Below are positions 12,891 through 23,359 of a DNA stretch of 64,000 nucleotides, piece by piece (positions within the stretch are counted from its first letter, which is position 1; each line of letters opens with the position of its first letter). Location of the stretch: the NCBI RefSeq assembly GCF_019578655.1, contig NC_063259.1:6250001-6314000 (forward strand), written 5' to 3'. This DNA comes from Ricinus communis. Lineage: Eukaryota; Streptophyta; Magnoliopsida; Malpighiales; Euphorbiaceae. The notes beneath the pieces are model-generated. The model had not been told where the DNA came from. It saw nothing but the letters and a program-made list of their open reading frames with translations, and searched no databases. The translations under genes were made by a program, and so were the position numbers.

Positions 12891-13068
12891 GGATGAGTCG
12901 AAAAAGGAAGACAAGCCTGAGGAGAAAGGAAAGGAAGTAGTTGAAGAAAAGGAGGATTCGAAGAAGATCCCCTTGAGGCCATACCAACCTCCCATTCCAT
13001 ATCTTGCAAAACTTAAATAGGATAAAGTTGATCAGTAATTCGGTAAGTTTTTAGATCTTTTTAAACAA

Positions 13069-13710
13069 TTGCGGATTAACTTGCTTTTTGTTGAAGCTAT
13101 TTTGCAGATGCCAAAGTATGCAAAGTTTTTAAAGGAGATTCTAAGCAACAAGAAGAAGTTAGAGGATTTGGGATTGGTGACCTTGAATGCAGAATGCTCA
13201 GCAGTGTTTCAGAGCAAGATTCCAATTAAACGACGTGACCCAAGGAGTTTTACTATACCTTGTTTAATTGGGGATAAATTGAAATTGCTGGCATTAGCTG
13301 ATTTAGGAGCTAGCATCAATTTGATGCCTAGCTCATTGTTTGAGGAGTTAGGACTAAGCACTTCTAAGCTAACTCCTACTACGATGAGTATACAACTAGC
13401 AGATAGAACTGTTAAGTACCCGAAAGGGATTATAGAGGATGTGCTAGTTAAAGTTGACAAATTTATATTTCTTGTGGATTTTATTGTCATGGATATGGAT
13501 GGTGAGAGTGATGTTCCATTGATCCTAGGTAGACCATTTTTAGCTACATCTAGAGCTTTGATAAATGTTAGTAATGGAAAGCTGGAACTCAGGGTAGATG
13601 ATGAGAGCATTATGTTTGATTTGACTAAATCCTTTAGACACCCTATGAGCACGATGGTACTGTGTGCTCGATTGATGATATTGTGGAGTCTCAATTGCAA
13701 GAAATGCTGA
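13069..13710 (+). pseudogene. E aspartic protease
   Basis: The open 213-residue frame carries the gag-protease linker (MPKYAKFLKEILSNKKKLE) and the protease: active site ALADLGASINLMP, where D-L-G-A is common in Athila/Tat elements, then PLILGRPFLAT near the C-terminus. The Asp is present, so the domain could be functional. The frame closes before RT because of downstream breaks at 13710-13780, one of them a TAG. Confidence 0.85.
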
Positions 13711-13874
13711 TTGATGGTCCTTTGCAAGTGGCAATGCAAGAAAATGAGGATAATTTATCCAATGAACAAGTGTTGGAGTAGCTAGAGCACTTATTAGCTG
13801 CTGATTTTAATGATGAAAAGACTGATGGTTTTGTTGATCTTGACAGGTTAGGAGTAAAGAAGCTGAAGCCTTCT

Positions 13875-15350
13875 TTGGAGGAGCCGCTCGTTCTTGAGTT
13901 GAAAGAGTTGCCAGCGCATTTAATGTATGCCTACTTAGAAGAAGCAAAGCGCTTACCGGTCATTATTTCCGCTCATCTCAAACCTGAGGAGAGGGAGATG
14001 GTGCTGTGTATTTTGAGAAGGTATGCAAAGGCATTTGCGTGTAAGACGGCTGATATACCAGGGATAAACTTGAGTTACTACCTTCATAAGATTTTGATGG
14101 AGGATGAGTTCAAACCGGTGGTACAGCCACAAAGGTGGTTGAACCCTCATATGAAGGAGGTGGTTAAAAAGGAGATAATTAAACTTCTTAATGTAGGTTT
14201 AATTTATCCTATTTCTGACAGTTCTTGGGAGAGTCCTGTACAGGTGGTTCCCAAGAAAGGGGGCATGACTGTGGTGAAAAATGAAAAGGAGGAGCTGATT
14301 CCTACACGAACGGTAACAGGCTTTCGTGTTTGTATAGACTACCGACGCTTGAATGACACAACCCGAAAGGACCACTTTCCCCTTCCTTTTATTGATAAAA
14401 TGCTTGAGAGGCTTTCAGACCATATGTATTATTATTTCCTTGACGGTTTTTCTGGTTACTTTCAGATTCCCACAGCACCAGAAGACCAAGAGAAAACAAC
14501 ATTCACTTGTCCTTATGGCACTTTTGCCTATAGGAGGATGCCGTTTGGTTTGTGTAATGCGCCTGCGACCTTTCAGCGGTGTATGATGGCCATCTTCCAT
14601 GACATGATAGAGGAGTCTATGGAGGTCTTCATGGATGACTTCTCTGTATTCGGTAACTCTTTTTCCTATTGTTTGCATAATTTGGAAAGGATGTTAGCTA
14701 GGTGTGTTGAAGTTAACCTTATGTTGAATTGGGAAAAATGTCATTTTATGGTCCAAAAGGGTATAGTGTTAGGACATAAAGTGTCAAATGCAGGGATGGA
14801 AGTAGATAGAGCTAAAGTGGATGTTATAAGTAAGCTACCTCCCCATACTTCGGTTAGGGCTGTTAGAAGTTTCTTAGGGCATGTAGGGTTTTATAGAAGG
14901 TTCATTAAGGACTTTTCTAAGGTTGCCAGGCCTTTAACTCAATTGCTAGTAAAAGATGTGCCTTTTGTATTTAATGATGATTGTTTAGCAGCTTTTGAGT
15001 TATTAAAGGAAAAACTAACCACGGCTCCCATCATGGTTTCTCCTGATTGGGAGCTGTTCTTTGAGCTTATGTGCGATGCTAGTGATTTTTCAGTTGGAGC
15101 TATTTTAGGTCAGCGCAGGGAGAAGAAGTTCCAACCTATTTACTACGCTAGCAAGACGCTTACGAATGCCCAAGAACACTATACCACCACAGAGAAGGAG
15201 CTCCTGGCTGTCGTGTTCGCCTTTGATAAATTCCGTTCTTACCTTGTGCTGTCAAAGACAATCGTTTACATGGATCATTCTGCTTTAAGGTATTTATTTT
15301 CAAAGCATGATTCTAAGCCTAGATTGATTCGTTGGGTTCTTTTATTGTAG
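13875..15350 (+). CDS. E reverse transcriptase-RNase H, open block
   Basis: A 491-residue open frame, the longest in the window. The linker [13 protein letters not shown] comes first. RT follows with [26 protein letters not shown] and the catalytic FMDD at residues 252-255. The thumb region [17 protein letters not shown] is next. RNase H begins near residue 395, with Asp401 in MCDASD, Glu442 in TTEKELLAV and a third Asp in YMDHSALRY. It ends at a TAG where the homologous sequence would continue, so translation would stop short of the RNase H end. It would copy element RNA into cDNA, but it depends on a readthrough polyprotein that is no longer intact upstream. Confidence 0.9.
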   Translation: MEEPLVLELKELPAHLMYAYLEEAKRLPVIISAHLKPEEREMVLCILRRYAKAFACKTADIPGINLSYYLHKILMEDEFKPVVQPQRWLNPHMKEVVKKEIIKLLNVGLIYPISDSSWESPVQVVPKKGGMTVVKNEKEELIPTRTVTGFRVCIDYRRLNDTTRKDHFPLPFIDKMLERLSDHMYYYFLDGFSGYFQIPTAPEDQEKTTFTCPYGTFAYRRMPFGLCNAPATFQRCMMAIFHDMIEESMEVFMDDFSVFGNSFSYCLHNLERMLARCVEVNLMLNWEKCHFMVQKGIVLGHKVSNAGMEVDRAKVDVISKLPPHTSVRAVRSFLGHVGFYRRFIKDFSKVARPLTQLLVKDVPFVFNDDCLAAFELLKEKLTTAPIMVSPDWELFFELMCDASDFSVGAILGQRREKKFQPIYYASKTLTNAQEHYTTTEKELLAVVFAFDKFRSYLVLSKTIVYMDHSALRYLFSKHDSKPRLIRWVLLL

Positions 15351-16795
15351 GAATTTGACTTGGAAATTAAGGACAAATGAGGAGCTGAAAATCTTGCAGC
15401 AGATCATCTTTCTCGATTGGAGAACCCGCACTTGGAGGAGCTTAATGAGCAAGAGATCGATAACTTCTTTCCAGATGAACACTTATGCTCAATGCAGGTA
15501 ACTAATGCTATTCCTTGGTTTTCTGATTATGCTAATTATTTGGCTACAAAGGTACTCCCAATGGGTATGACGAGCCAGCAAAAGAATAAATTCTTTGCTG
15601 ACTTGAAGTACTACATTCGGGACGACCCCTTCTTGTTTAGGATTTGTGCAGATCAAATTATCAGGAGGTGTGTATATGGGGAGGAGGTCATTTAAATTCT
15701 CAAGCATTTTCATGAGGGATTGTTTGGTGGACACCAAGACGCAAACCATACGGCCAGGAAGGTTTTGGATGCTAGTTTTTATTGGCCGACTATCTTCCAG
15801 GATGCACGAGCATATGTCCAGGTTTGTGATGCATGCCAACGGTCAGGTAATATTTCTGCCCGAGATGAAATGCCCCAACATAGTATACAAGTGTTGGAAA
15901 TTTTTGATGTTTGGGGCATTGACTTTATGGGTCCTTTTCCTTCTTCGTATGGATGCAAGTATATATTGGATGCTGTTGAGTATTTTTCTAAATGGCCGGA
16001 GGCACAAGCCTTGCCTACTAATGATGCTAGGGTAGTTGTGAGGTTCCTTAAGAAACTATTCTCTAGGTCTAGAACACCTCGAGCGTTAATAGTGATAGGG
16101 GAACCCATTTCTATAATTCTCAACTTGAGAAAGTGCTTAAAAGATATGGAGTATCTCAACAATTCTCCACGGCTTATCACCCACAAACGAGTGGGCAAGT
16201 AGAGGTTACTAATAGGGGGCTTAAGCGCATTTTAGAGAAGACTGTAGGAGCAAGTAGGAAAGATTGGGCTACAAAGCTAGATGATGCTTTACAGGCATTT
16301 AGAACTGCCTATAGGACTTCTACAGGGTTCACTCCTTTTAGGCTTGTGTATGGGAAAGGTTGCTATTTACCTGTTGAGGTAGAACATAAAGCATTATGGG
16401 CACTTAAATCTTGTAACTTTGATTTAGATAGCGCAGGTAGACAGAGGCAGTGGCAACTAAATGAACTAGAGGAGTGGCATCAACAAGCTTATGAAAATTT
16501 GACAATCTATAAGGCGAAGACCAAACAGTGGCATGACAAGCGATTGAAAGGTTTGAATGAGTTTAACGTAGGAGATAGTGTGTTGTTATTTAACTCTTGT
16601 CTCTGTTTATTTCTAGGAAAGCTGAAGAGTCGCTCGTCGGGGCCATTTACAATGACGCAAGTCTTCCCTTATGGTGCAGTTGAATTGCATCATCCGAAAA
16701 AGACAAATTTCAAGGTTAATGGGCAGAGGTTGAAGCATTATCTTGGAGGGTCACTGGATGTGGAGGAGCGTGTGAATTTGGCACTCCATTTCTGA
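15351..16795 (+). pseudogene. E RNase H tail and integrase, frameshifted
   Basis: After the [17 protein letters not shown] ends RNase H. Integrase follows: zinc-finger region [14 protein letters not shown] ... [10 protein letters not shown] (15720 on) and first catalytic Asp in [11 protein letters not shown] one-base loss near 16090 shifts the frame at the position of the second Asp. The frame 16133-16795 then carries [18 protein letters not shown] with the third catalytic Glu, and a C-terminal GPF/TQVFPYGAVEL segment. All domains are recognisable but not continuous. Confidence 0.88.
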
Positions 16796-18047
16796 TTTGA
16801 AAAGGATTGAAGTCCAGTTTATGACTTTAAAGAAGCTTGTTTCTTTTAATTTTGTTTTAATTCTTTAGTTTTTCCATTTTTGGTATTGATTTTGATTTGA
16901 ATTATGTGTGAACTTAGTTTGATTAGGTTTTACAGTTTGTTATTGTTAAGTTTTATGTATGTTGAGTGTATGAGTTGAAGACTTATTGGTTGTACAGGTG
17001 AGAAAGATAGACAAAGTTGAAGACTTGTAGTTTCTGGAGCTCAACACTAGCGTGTCCAAGGCCGTGTTGGTAACACAACCAATTATGCTGACGGTGTTAA
17101 TCAACACGAACCGTGTTCTATTTGTAGAAAAACAAATTTTAAGGGGAAATGTTCATAGAAGGTAACACGGCCAGTTATGCTAGACCGTGTTGGCAACACG
17201 CCCCCGTGTTGTTTCAACACGGACTGTGTTCAATTTGCAGAAAATTAAATTTAAGATGGACACGTGCACAGAAGGTAACGCAGGCATTTATGCCAGACCG
17301 TGTTGGCAACACAGGCATTTTCATCAAACTGGTAAGTTAGCACATTTAAGTTCATTCAACACGGCCTGATATCCCGACCGTGTTCAAGAACACGACCCCG
17401 TGTTAATCAACACGGGTGTGTTCCGATCATTGTCTATATAAATGAATTGATTTCTAAAGGATGAAATTTTGGCCAATTCTCTAAACTTTCTCTCTTCTCC
17501 TTTATACTCATTTTGAACGTTTTGGATAGTGCGCATTTCAAGTAAGTACTCTCCATCTTCATTTTCCATTCTTTGTTTTTGATTTTGGTTTTAGTTTGAA
17601 TTTGTTTTTTTATGTGTTTGAATGTTTTTGTGTTTGTGTGATTTTGGTTTTGAATTTTGTTTTTGTTATTTAGATATTTTGATTCAAAAAAAAAGTTAAG
17701 GATTAGAAACTTGAAAAAAAAAACAAGGATTGGGTTGCGCCATAGATATGAAAGAGTATACAATAATGATGTATTTGGTGAATCAAATACCATGGTCTAA
17801 TAAAAGAAAATTCTGATTAGTTGATAATATTGGTTGATAACTTTGTGAAAGATTCCTGTGAAAGGTTTCATTAACTCCTAATTCATGTCGAGTAGACCTT
17901 ATTATTGTGATATGGATTGAATTTTCTTTGTAGGGCATTGAACGGTTTAACTTTATCGAGTTAAATCGTTCGCTTTGTCCATTTTATGCTTTTATGCTGC
18001 CAGAACTTCATTGATCCTTAGCATTAAAAAATTCTTTTTCAGGTACC
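16796..18047 (+). other. E integrase-to-third-ORF spacer with tandem repeats
   Basis: No gene. Contains three imperfect tandem units starting at 17069, 17161 and 17274. The first two are 92 and 113 bases; each opens with GGTAACRC and contains the CCGTGTTGGCAACAC-type motif that also clusters in the LTRs. The rest is AT-rich. The spacer ends in a pyrimidine-rich stretch and CAG just before the next ATG, which would suit a 3' splice site for a subgenomic message (inference). Confidence 0.6.
17069..17360 (+). repeat. Tandem repeat of about 100 bp with GTGTT/AACAC motifs
   Basis: Units at 17069-17160, 17161-17273 and 17274 to about 17360 align by eye. Landmarks in each are GGTAAC, TTATGC, GACCGTGTTGGCAACAC and, in the first two, a TTTG(T/C)AGAAAA segment. 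The third unit is the most divergent. Confidence 0.75.
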
Positions 18048-19650
18048 ATGTCTACTAGACGAGGATTAGGAGTTTACAAGAGGAGGCGGACCGATGGTTC
18101 CTCTTCCTTTCGATCCTCAAGTGCTGCACCGACTAGTTTAGGCCTAGTTAGACCACCGCAACACCATAGATTCTTACTTTTCCACGGGCAGCCCACCTTC
18201 GAGTAGAGATACCAGTCGATGAGGCACAAAGATTTGGGAAAGGGGCGTAGCATAGACTGGCCAGCACTAGAGACCATCGGACTTGCAGCTGCAGTTCGCC
18301 GATACCTTGAGACGCCCCCGTTTCATCGTTTCTTTGAGATAGTTGAGCCGATGTATAGGGAGTTGATTGTGGAGTTTTCTAGCACTTTCTTTCTGTAGAG
18401 CCAGTTGCGAGACTTTCAGCAGTCGGATGCTATTAGTTTCAGACTAGCAGAGCAGACTTTCACGATGAGTGTACATCAGTTAGGGTACACTTGGGTTTGT
18501 GGACTGATGAGGATGTAGCTGAGGAGGTATATAGTCACTGTATACACACGCCTGGTGTGTCATATCTGATGTGGGTGAGATTTACGATGAAGTCGAGGGC
18601 ATGCCGGCCAAAGGCGTCTAACTTGCTTGAGGGACTGCGATACCTGTATGCTTTGCTGACTAGGACCATCACTAGCAGGGGAGACAGCTGTGGTGTAGTG
18701 ACCCAGCCGGACCTATTTATACTTTACAGCATGCACCGGTGCCAGTCAGTCGGCATGGGATACTTGTTGGTCAGATAGATCAGTGCCTTCAGCAACAACT
18801 CAAAGGAGGTATTTTTCTGTTTTGGGACTTACATTACTCGGCTGGCTAGGAGCTTAGGGGTTTTGGAGGAGGCAGTACCACATGTGATAGAGCTGGGGGT
18901 GATGAAGACTTTGGGACTTCCCCAGTTGGTTAGTATGGGGATGGTGACTCGTAGGCAGGGTCCGTTAGGACTAGAGTATAGACTGAGGAGTGCTCTCTTG
19001 GTAGCACGCAGAGAGGAGCGACTTGCCCCACGAGCCCCTAGTACACAGTATGTTCCACTTCCTTCTGATATTCCAGAGTCTTCCTCCAAACCATCTACTT
19101 CAGCTCCTTCTGGGTCTTCTTTAGCTATTTTAGGAGTCTTTCCTATTGAGTTTAGAGAGCAGCTTAGAGTGCAGAGGTTGGCAGAGGAGCAGCAGCAACA
19201 CTTCATTCGACGAGAGGCTTTTCAGTAGGACCTTTTACAGCATCAGGCTGAGTTTCAGAGCCAGATGATGGCTCAGTTTGAGAGGCAGAGGGCTATGCTT
19301 TAGGCCCTGATTTAGCAGGGAGGTAGGTTAGCGGCCTCTATGGCCACTGATATGTTTGATGATATTTTTGCTACAGATTATGTTCTGCCAGTCCATAGAG
19401 TCGGGTTCCAGTACAGAGCCATTTTGACATCTCTCTAGTGGATGATCCAGTTGACCTTTCTTTTCCGATTGAGCATCCTTCACCAGAGCAGCCTGACGAG
19501 CCTCCTACCGATGCTATTCCTGCTGGCCCACCAGCTCCTGCAAGTGACACTACTTTTGACTTTCAGCGAGCAGCCATTCCTCCACCATAGACTAGCCAGC
19601 GCCCTGATATCCTTGATGATGCACCTCTTTTCTCTCTGAAGCCATAGTCA
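18048..19650 (+). pseudogene. E third ORF, Athila-specific protein, decayed
   Basis: Starts MSTRRGLGVYKRRRTDGSSS at the ATG at 18048. The sequence then follows the pattern known from Athila elements: DWPALETIGLAAAVRRYLET, FHRFFEIVEPMYRELIVEFSSTF, then FRLAEQTFTMSVHQLGYTW. I associate this with the ATHILA ORF-1/env-position family. A Gln-rich helical region (RVQRLAEEQQQHF, 19160-19300) and a Pro-rich tail ending SGQY close it near 19650. Stops are frequent and mostly TAG. No membrane segment or signal peptide was found, so an envelope role is not supported. Function unknown. Confidence 0.7.
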
Positions 19651-19705
19651 GGGCAATATTAGTTTTTTTTTCCCTTTTTTCATTTCTTATATTATTTTTT
19701 TTTGT

Positions 19706-19746
19706 ACACTAGGGACAGTGTGTCCTTTAAGTGTGGGGTGGGTGAT
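19706..19746 (+). other. E internal hairpin plus polypurine-like tract
   Basis: GGACA-GTG-TGTCC (19713-19725) can form a short hairpin and is followed by AAGTGTGGGGTGGGTGA. This nearly repeats the true PPT (AAGTGTGGGGTGATT) 1.46 kb downstream. The same pair occurs in C, D, F and A1. Confidence 0.65.
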
Positions 19747-20543
19747 AGTTATATACACTTGTTTTCTTATATTTTGTTTATCTTTTAGCTTTATTTATCT
19801 TGTGTGTTTTTGATTTTGCTTTTATTGTTCTTGTATATAAAATTTGGATCCTTTTCTAGTGTATATTTCACATTTCATTTATCCCATATCAATTATTTGT
19901 TTATTCTTTATGCAATTTTTTTGTAAAATTTTGAAAATTTTTCACTTTGTTTCGATGCTCTTACTGTTGACTTGCTTTTGAAATCCTGTTTATGTCCATG
20001 TGATCGGGTAAAACCGATAGTGCTTGTGAAAGAATGTAAGTTAATTAGTTTGAGTTTTGCACTAAGTTGCTTAGGTTTATTTAATTCTGTTTTGATGATT
20101 TTTGTTTGGAACCTACTCAAAAAGCACACTTGTGAGAAATTGAGCCTCAAGTGTAAGCATACACTTTATATGCTTTTATTTATTTCTTGTTGAGAGTGCC
20201 ATTTACTATCTTTAGTTTTAGAACTTGCTCGATAATGCTTATGAGGGCCACAAGGAGAGTCTAACACTTTGGTATGATAGAGGCACTTAGGTTTTTCATT
20301 CTAGCAAAATATCCTTCATTCGTTTATTGATTCAGTAGATAATCCCTTCTTTCATCATTTCTATCATATTTCATTACCACTTAGTTTTATTCTGCTTTGG
20401 GTTATGATTTTGCATATCAGTTGTTTTTATTGGGAATTTTTGTTTTGGGAATAGCATTGAAAACTTATAGTAGCTTCCATCAATCCAGAAGAAATTCACT
20501 CTATTATGTGAATGTATCTTCCCTTCTATATATATATATATAA

Positions 20544-20587
<44 letters not shown>

Positions 20588-21191
20588 GAATAAGAGGGAA
20601 GGGTGATGAAAAGAAAGAAAGTAAGTGAGCTAATTGTTTAATTGCTTTTGAGAGTTTACATTTTGACTTGATTCCTATTTCCCAACTTGGACTACTGTTC
20701 ATTGTTTATCCCTTGTGATTATTGTGGCTTGTGTGCAGGTCATTTATCTCATTGCAGAACACTATATGTTCAATTCTTACCAAATTTACCTACCCCTACC
20801 TAATCCCCATTACAACCCTTATAAAGACCTCTTGACATGGTTATTAACTCTCCATAAGTGGTAGGAGTAGGATTTAAGAGCAAGCATATAGTAAGTAAGG
20901 CAGTATTTGATGCATTGAGCGATTAAACACTACCCTTTAAACACTTTGAGTGATTTAGAGTGAATCTTGTGAGGAGCTGGTTCTGAATAATTTTGTTGAG
21001 ATGGTATTTTGTGAATCATTAGCATCTTGGTTGTGATACTTGAATTGATTGCTTCGTTTCTTTTTGCTTGACTTATGCTTGTTAAGTATATGTGCAGGGG
21101 CTCTCTAGCTTGTTTATCAGTTTAAGTGTTGTTCCTTAGTGGTTTATTTTCCTTATTTTACTTTTGGTTGCTTGAGGACAAGTAATGAGCT
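19747..21191 (+). other. E 3' untranslated region
   Basis: No gene. AT-rich, and conserved with the minus-strand regions 44850-46120 (C) and 56550-57930 (D). Contains an AT then AAT microsatellite at 20527-20588. It ends with GGTTGCTTGAGGACAAGTAATGAGC just before the PPT, a segment also conserved in C, D, F and A1. Confidence 0.7.
20527..20588 (+). repeat. Microsatellite (AT)n then (AAT)n
   Basis: A short TA dinucleotide run is followed by about fifteen AAT/ATA triplets. In C and D the corresponding position holds a plain T-rich tract instead. Confidence 0.9.
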
Positions 21192-21206
21192 AAGTGTGGG
21201 GTGATT
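21192..21206 (+). other. E polypurine tract
   Basis: AAGTGTGGGGTGATT directly abuts the 3' LTR start TGATGTGCG. C and D have the same tract on the minus strand. Confidence 0.85.
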
Positions 21207-22746
21207 TGATGTGCGTAGAATACACACATGTAAATGGGGTTTTTATGGCTGATTTTATGTACACTTGGATATGAATTGGTCCCAACACTCACCCTATGCA
21301 TCTGTTTGTGTGCATTAGGTCCAAAAGAAGTCAAAGAGTGATAAAGGGAAGAATTGGATGTCAAAGTTGCCGAAACAAGTCTATTTCGTGCATGAGGAAG
21401 CTGAACACGGTAAAATAGGGAAGAATTGGAGCAGAATTGGATGTCAAAGTTGCCGAAACAAGTCTACTTCGCGCATGAGGAAGCTGAACACGGCTGTGTT
21501 GGTGGCCGTGTTCCCAAACACATTCTGAAGAGCAAGCCGTGTTCCCAATACGGGCCGTGTTGGGTGCATTCGACAATAGAAAAAATAAGCATTAAGAAGC
21601 ATGACCATAGAGAGTAACACGACCATCAGCATGGGGCCATGTTCCCAACACGCCCACCAATAGCAGGCCGTGTTCCTAACACGGGCATCAACACAACCAT
21701 GTTCATGGCAGCTGGACGAATTAATTAAAAGGAGGAAAAGAGGGAAACGCGATCCAAGTAGGGTTAGGACGTCCCAAACTCATTTCTTTCTCTCTCTAAG
21801 GGTTTTCTGAGCTGGAACTAAGGAAAAAGGAGACTTGGACCAAGGTTTCAATTGGATTCTCTTTGAAGATTGAAGATTGGCGAGGTTCGTTGATTGGTTT
21901 CAATTCGAGCAAGAGGAACAAGAATCGATTCACGATTGGGCAAGAAGAATTGGAGCTGTTTACTCTCATCCAAGGGTGTATTCGGGTTTCTCTACCTTTA
22001 CTAATTTTTGTAATTAAATTCTTATGGGTTTTGATAATGAACATGATTAGCTAAACTTGTTAACCCATTGGGGTTCTTTATCTAGGAATTTTTGTACTTA
22101 ACTTTTGAATTGAATGTATTGATTTTCAATATTGATTTGCAATGGAAGTGCTTATTGATTTGTTCTTCATATGTTGTTGAATGATTATTGGAATTTGAAT
22201 GTTCTTGAGAAAGATGTTTAGGTTTGGATTGTCCTTTGCAACCAAGAATTGAATTCGCCTAGAGATAGGGTGTTCGTTCTACCGGCTTGAGAAATTAACA
22301 ACTCTTAGTAGTGTTAAATGGTACATAATGCTAATTTGGATAATTAGAGTTAGGAAGAGATTTCAACCTAATTAATCTAAGTTAAGATGTTAGGGTCCTT
22401 AAGAAAGGCGTTAATTGCGTAGAGATTTTCCCACGGAAATTGAATTCAATCAATCAATTCCATCTTTAGTTTCCATTCCCTAGAGACAAGAATTCCCAAG
22501 GGGTTATTCCTTAACTTGAATTAATCGTTCCCTAGTAGCCGTAGTTAGATAACAATTATAGTAGCTTTAGTTCATTTCGTATCTAGCATTCAATGGCATT
22601 TTTAAGATCAGATAACAGAGAAGATTGAGTAGGTTTAGGTTCATACGTCCTTTGGGGAATACGACACTTGGTACTCGTCATTAGCTATACTCCACCGATA
22701 GGTATACTGCCTTAGGTCATAGTCTTGCTTGACTTAGCAACCATCA
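21207..22746 (+). repeat. E 3' LTR with internal tandem duplication
   Basis: 1540 bp. Matches the 5' LTR throughout. A unit of about 74 bases (AATTGGATGTCAAAGTTGCC ... GAAGCTGAACACGG) is present twice at about 21346-21492 and once in the 5' LTR. Because LTRs are copied from one template at insertion, the duplication probably arose afterwards. Confidence 0.9.
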
Positions 22747-22751
22747 CTGAA

Positions 22752-23359
22752 CAATAAAATGTTTTTTCTTATTATATTAACATAGAGCCTGATTCAGATC
22801 GAGCTAAACGAAGAAACATTTTAGATAACTCTTCAAAGTTTCTATATCATCAAAGAACACTTCATTTAAAGCTTCCTAGCTCAAGATATGATAAAAAAGA
22901 TAAGACTGAAAAACTGGATCTTTAGAACCCAAATTCTATGTCTTATAAACCCTAACTCAATTCAACGAAATATTAAAATTACTTACCAAATGAACCTCTA
23001 AAGCTTTTGTAGATGAAGATTAAGACCTAAAATGGATTCTAAACCTTCAAATTCCACTTGAAATTTCACTTTTTTATTTTTAGAAGAAGAAGGAAGAATA
23101 AGGAAGGACTACCATCATTTCTTTCTTCTTCCTCTTTTCTATCGTATTATTTTTTTAGGTTCAATTAACCCCTTTATTTTTACCATTAATCAATTTCATC
23201 CCTTAACTTTCTAATTCTTATTATAGACTTAATTGTAACATTTATAATCTTCTTCTATTTAACATTAGCATTAATACCACACGTATCTCATGCATTTCTC
23301 ATATTTATATGATATGCATGTTATAAAAATAAATGCAAGTGCATTAGGTGGGTGTTACA
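22752..23359 (-). repeat. B 5' LTR, outer part
   Basis: Continues the B LTR after E. It matches 2569-3178 of the 3' LTR and ends GGTGTTACA. Confidence 0.88.

Larger units (their letters stand above)
9765..22746 (+). mobile_element. E: near full-length Athila-like Ty3/gypsy element
   Basis: A 13.0 kb element with TG...CA LTRs and an exact 5-bp target duplication CTGAA. Order: 5' LTR, Asp-tRNA PBS, gag, protease, RT, RNase H, integrase, 1.2 kb spacer, Athila-type third ORF, long 3' untranslated region, PPT, 3' LTR. The third ORF and PBS type assign it to Athila. It is the only element here with all coding domains. Stops, many of them TAG, and at least one frameshift inactivate it. Confidence 0.93.
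1724..23359 (-). mobile_element. B: Tekay/Del-type chromovirus inserted in the A1 LTR
   Basis: Bounded by TGTGACACC at 1724 and GGTGTTACA at 23359, an inverted-repeat pair typical of Del/Tekay LTRs, with target duplication GGCAT. On the minus strand the order is 5' LTR, initiator-Met-type PBS, gag with zinc knuckle, protease, RT, RNase H, integrase, GPY/F and chromodomain, PPT, 3' LTR. This order and the chromodomain place it in the chromoviruses. It is inactive: frames are broken and the protease active site is mutated. Its 5' LTR is interrupted by E. Confidence 0.9.

Noticed and set aside
13209..13739. 176-residue minus-strand ORF over the E protease
   Set aside because: Shadow of the plus-strand protease, which has clear motifs.
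18048..19650. E third ORF as an envelope gene
   Set aside because: It is in the env position, but no signal peptide, transmembrane segment or cleavage site is visible.
21796..22044. 82-residue minus-strand ORF in the E 3' LTR
   Set aside because: LTR sequence on the antisense strand, with equivalents in every LTR of the family and no motif.
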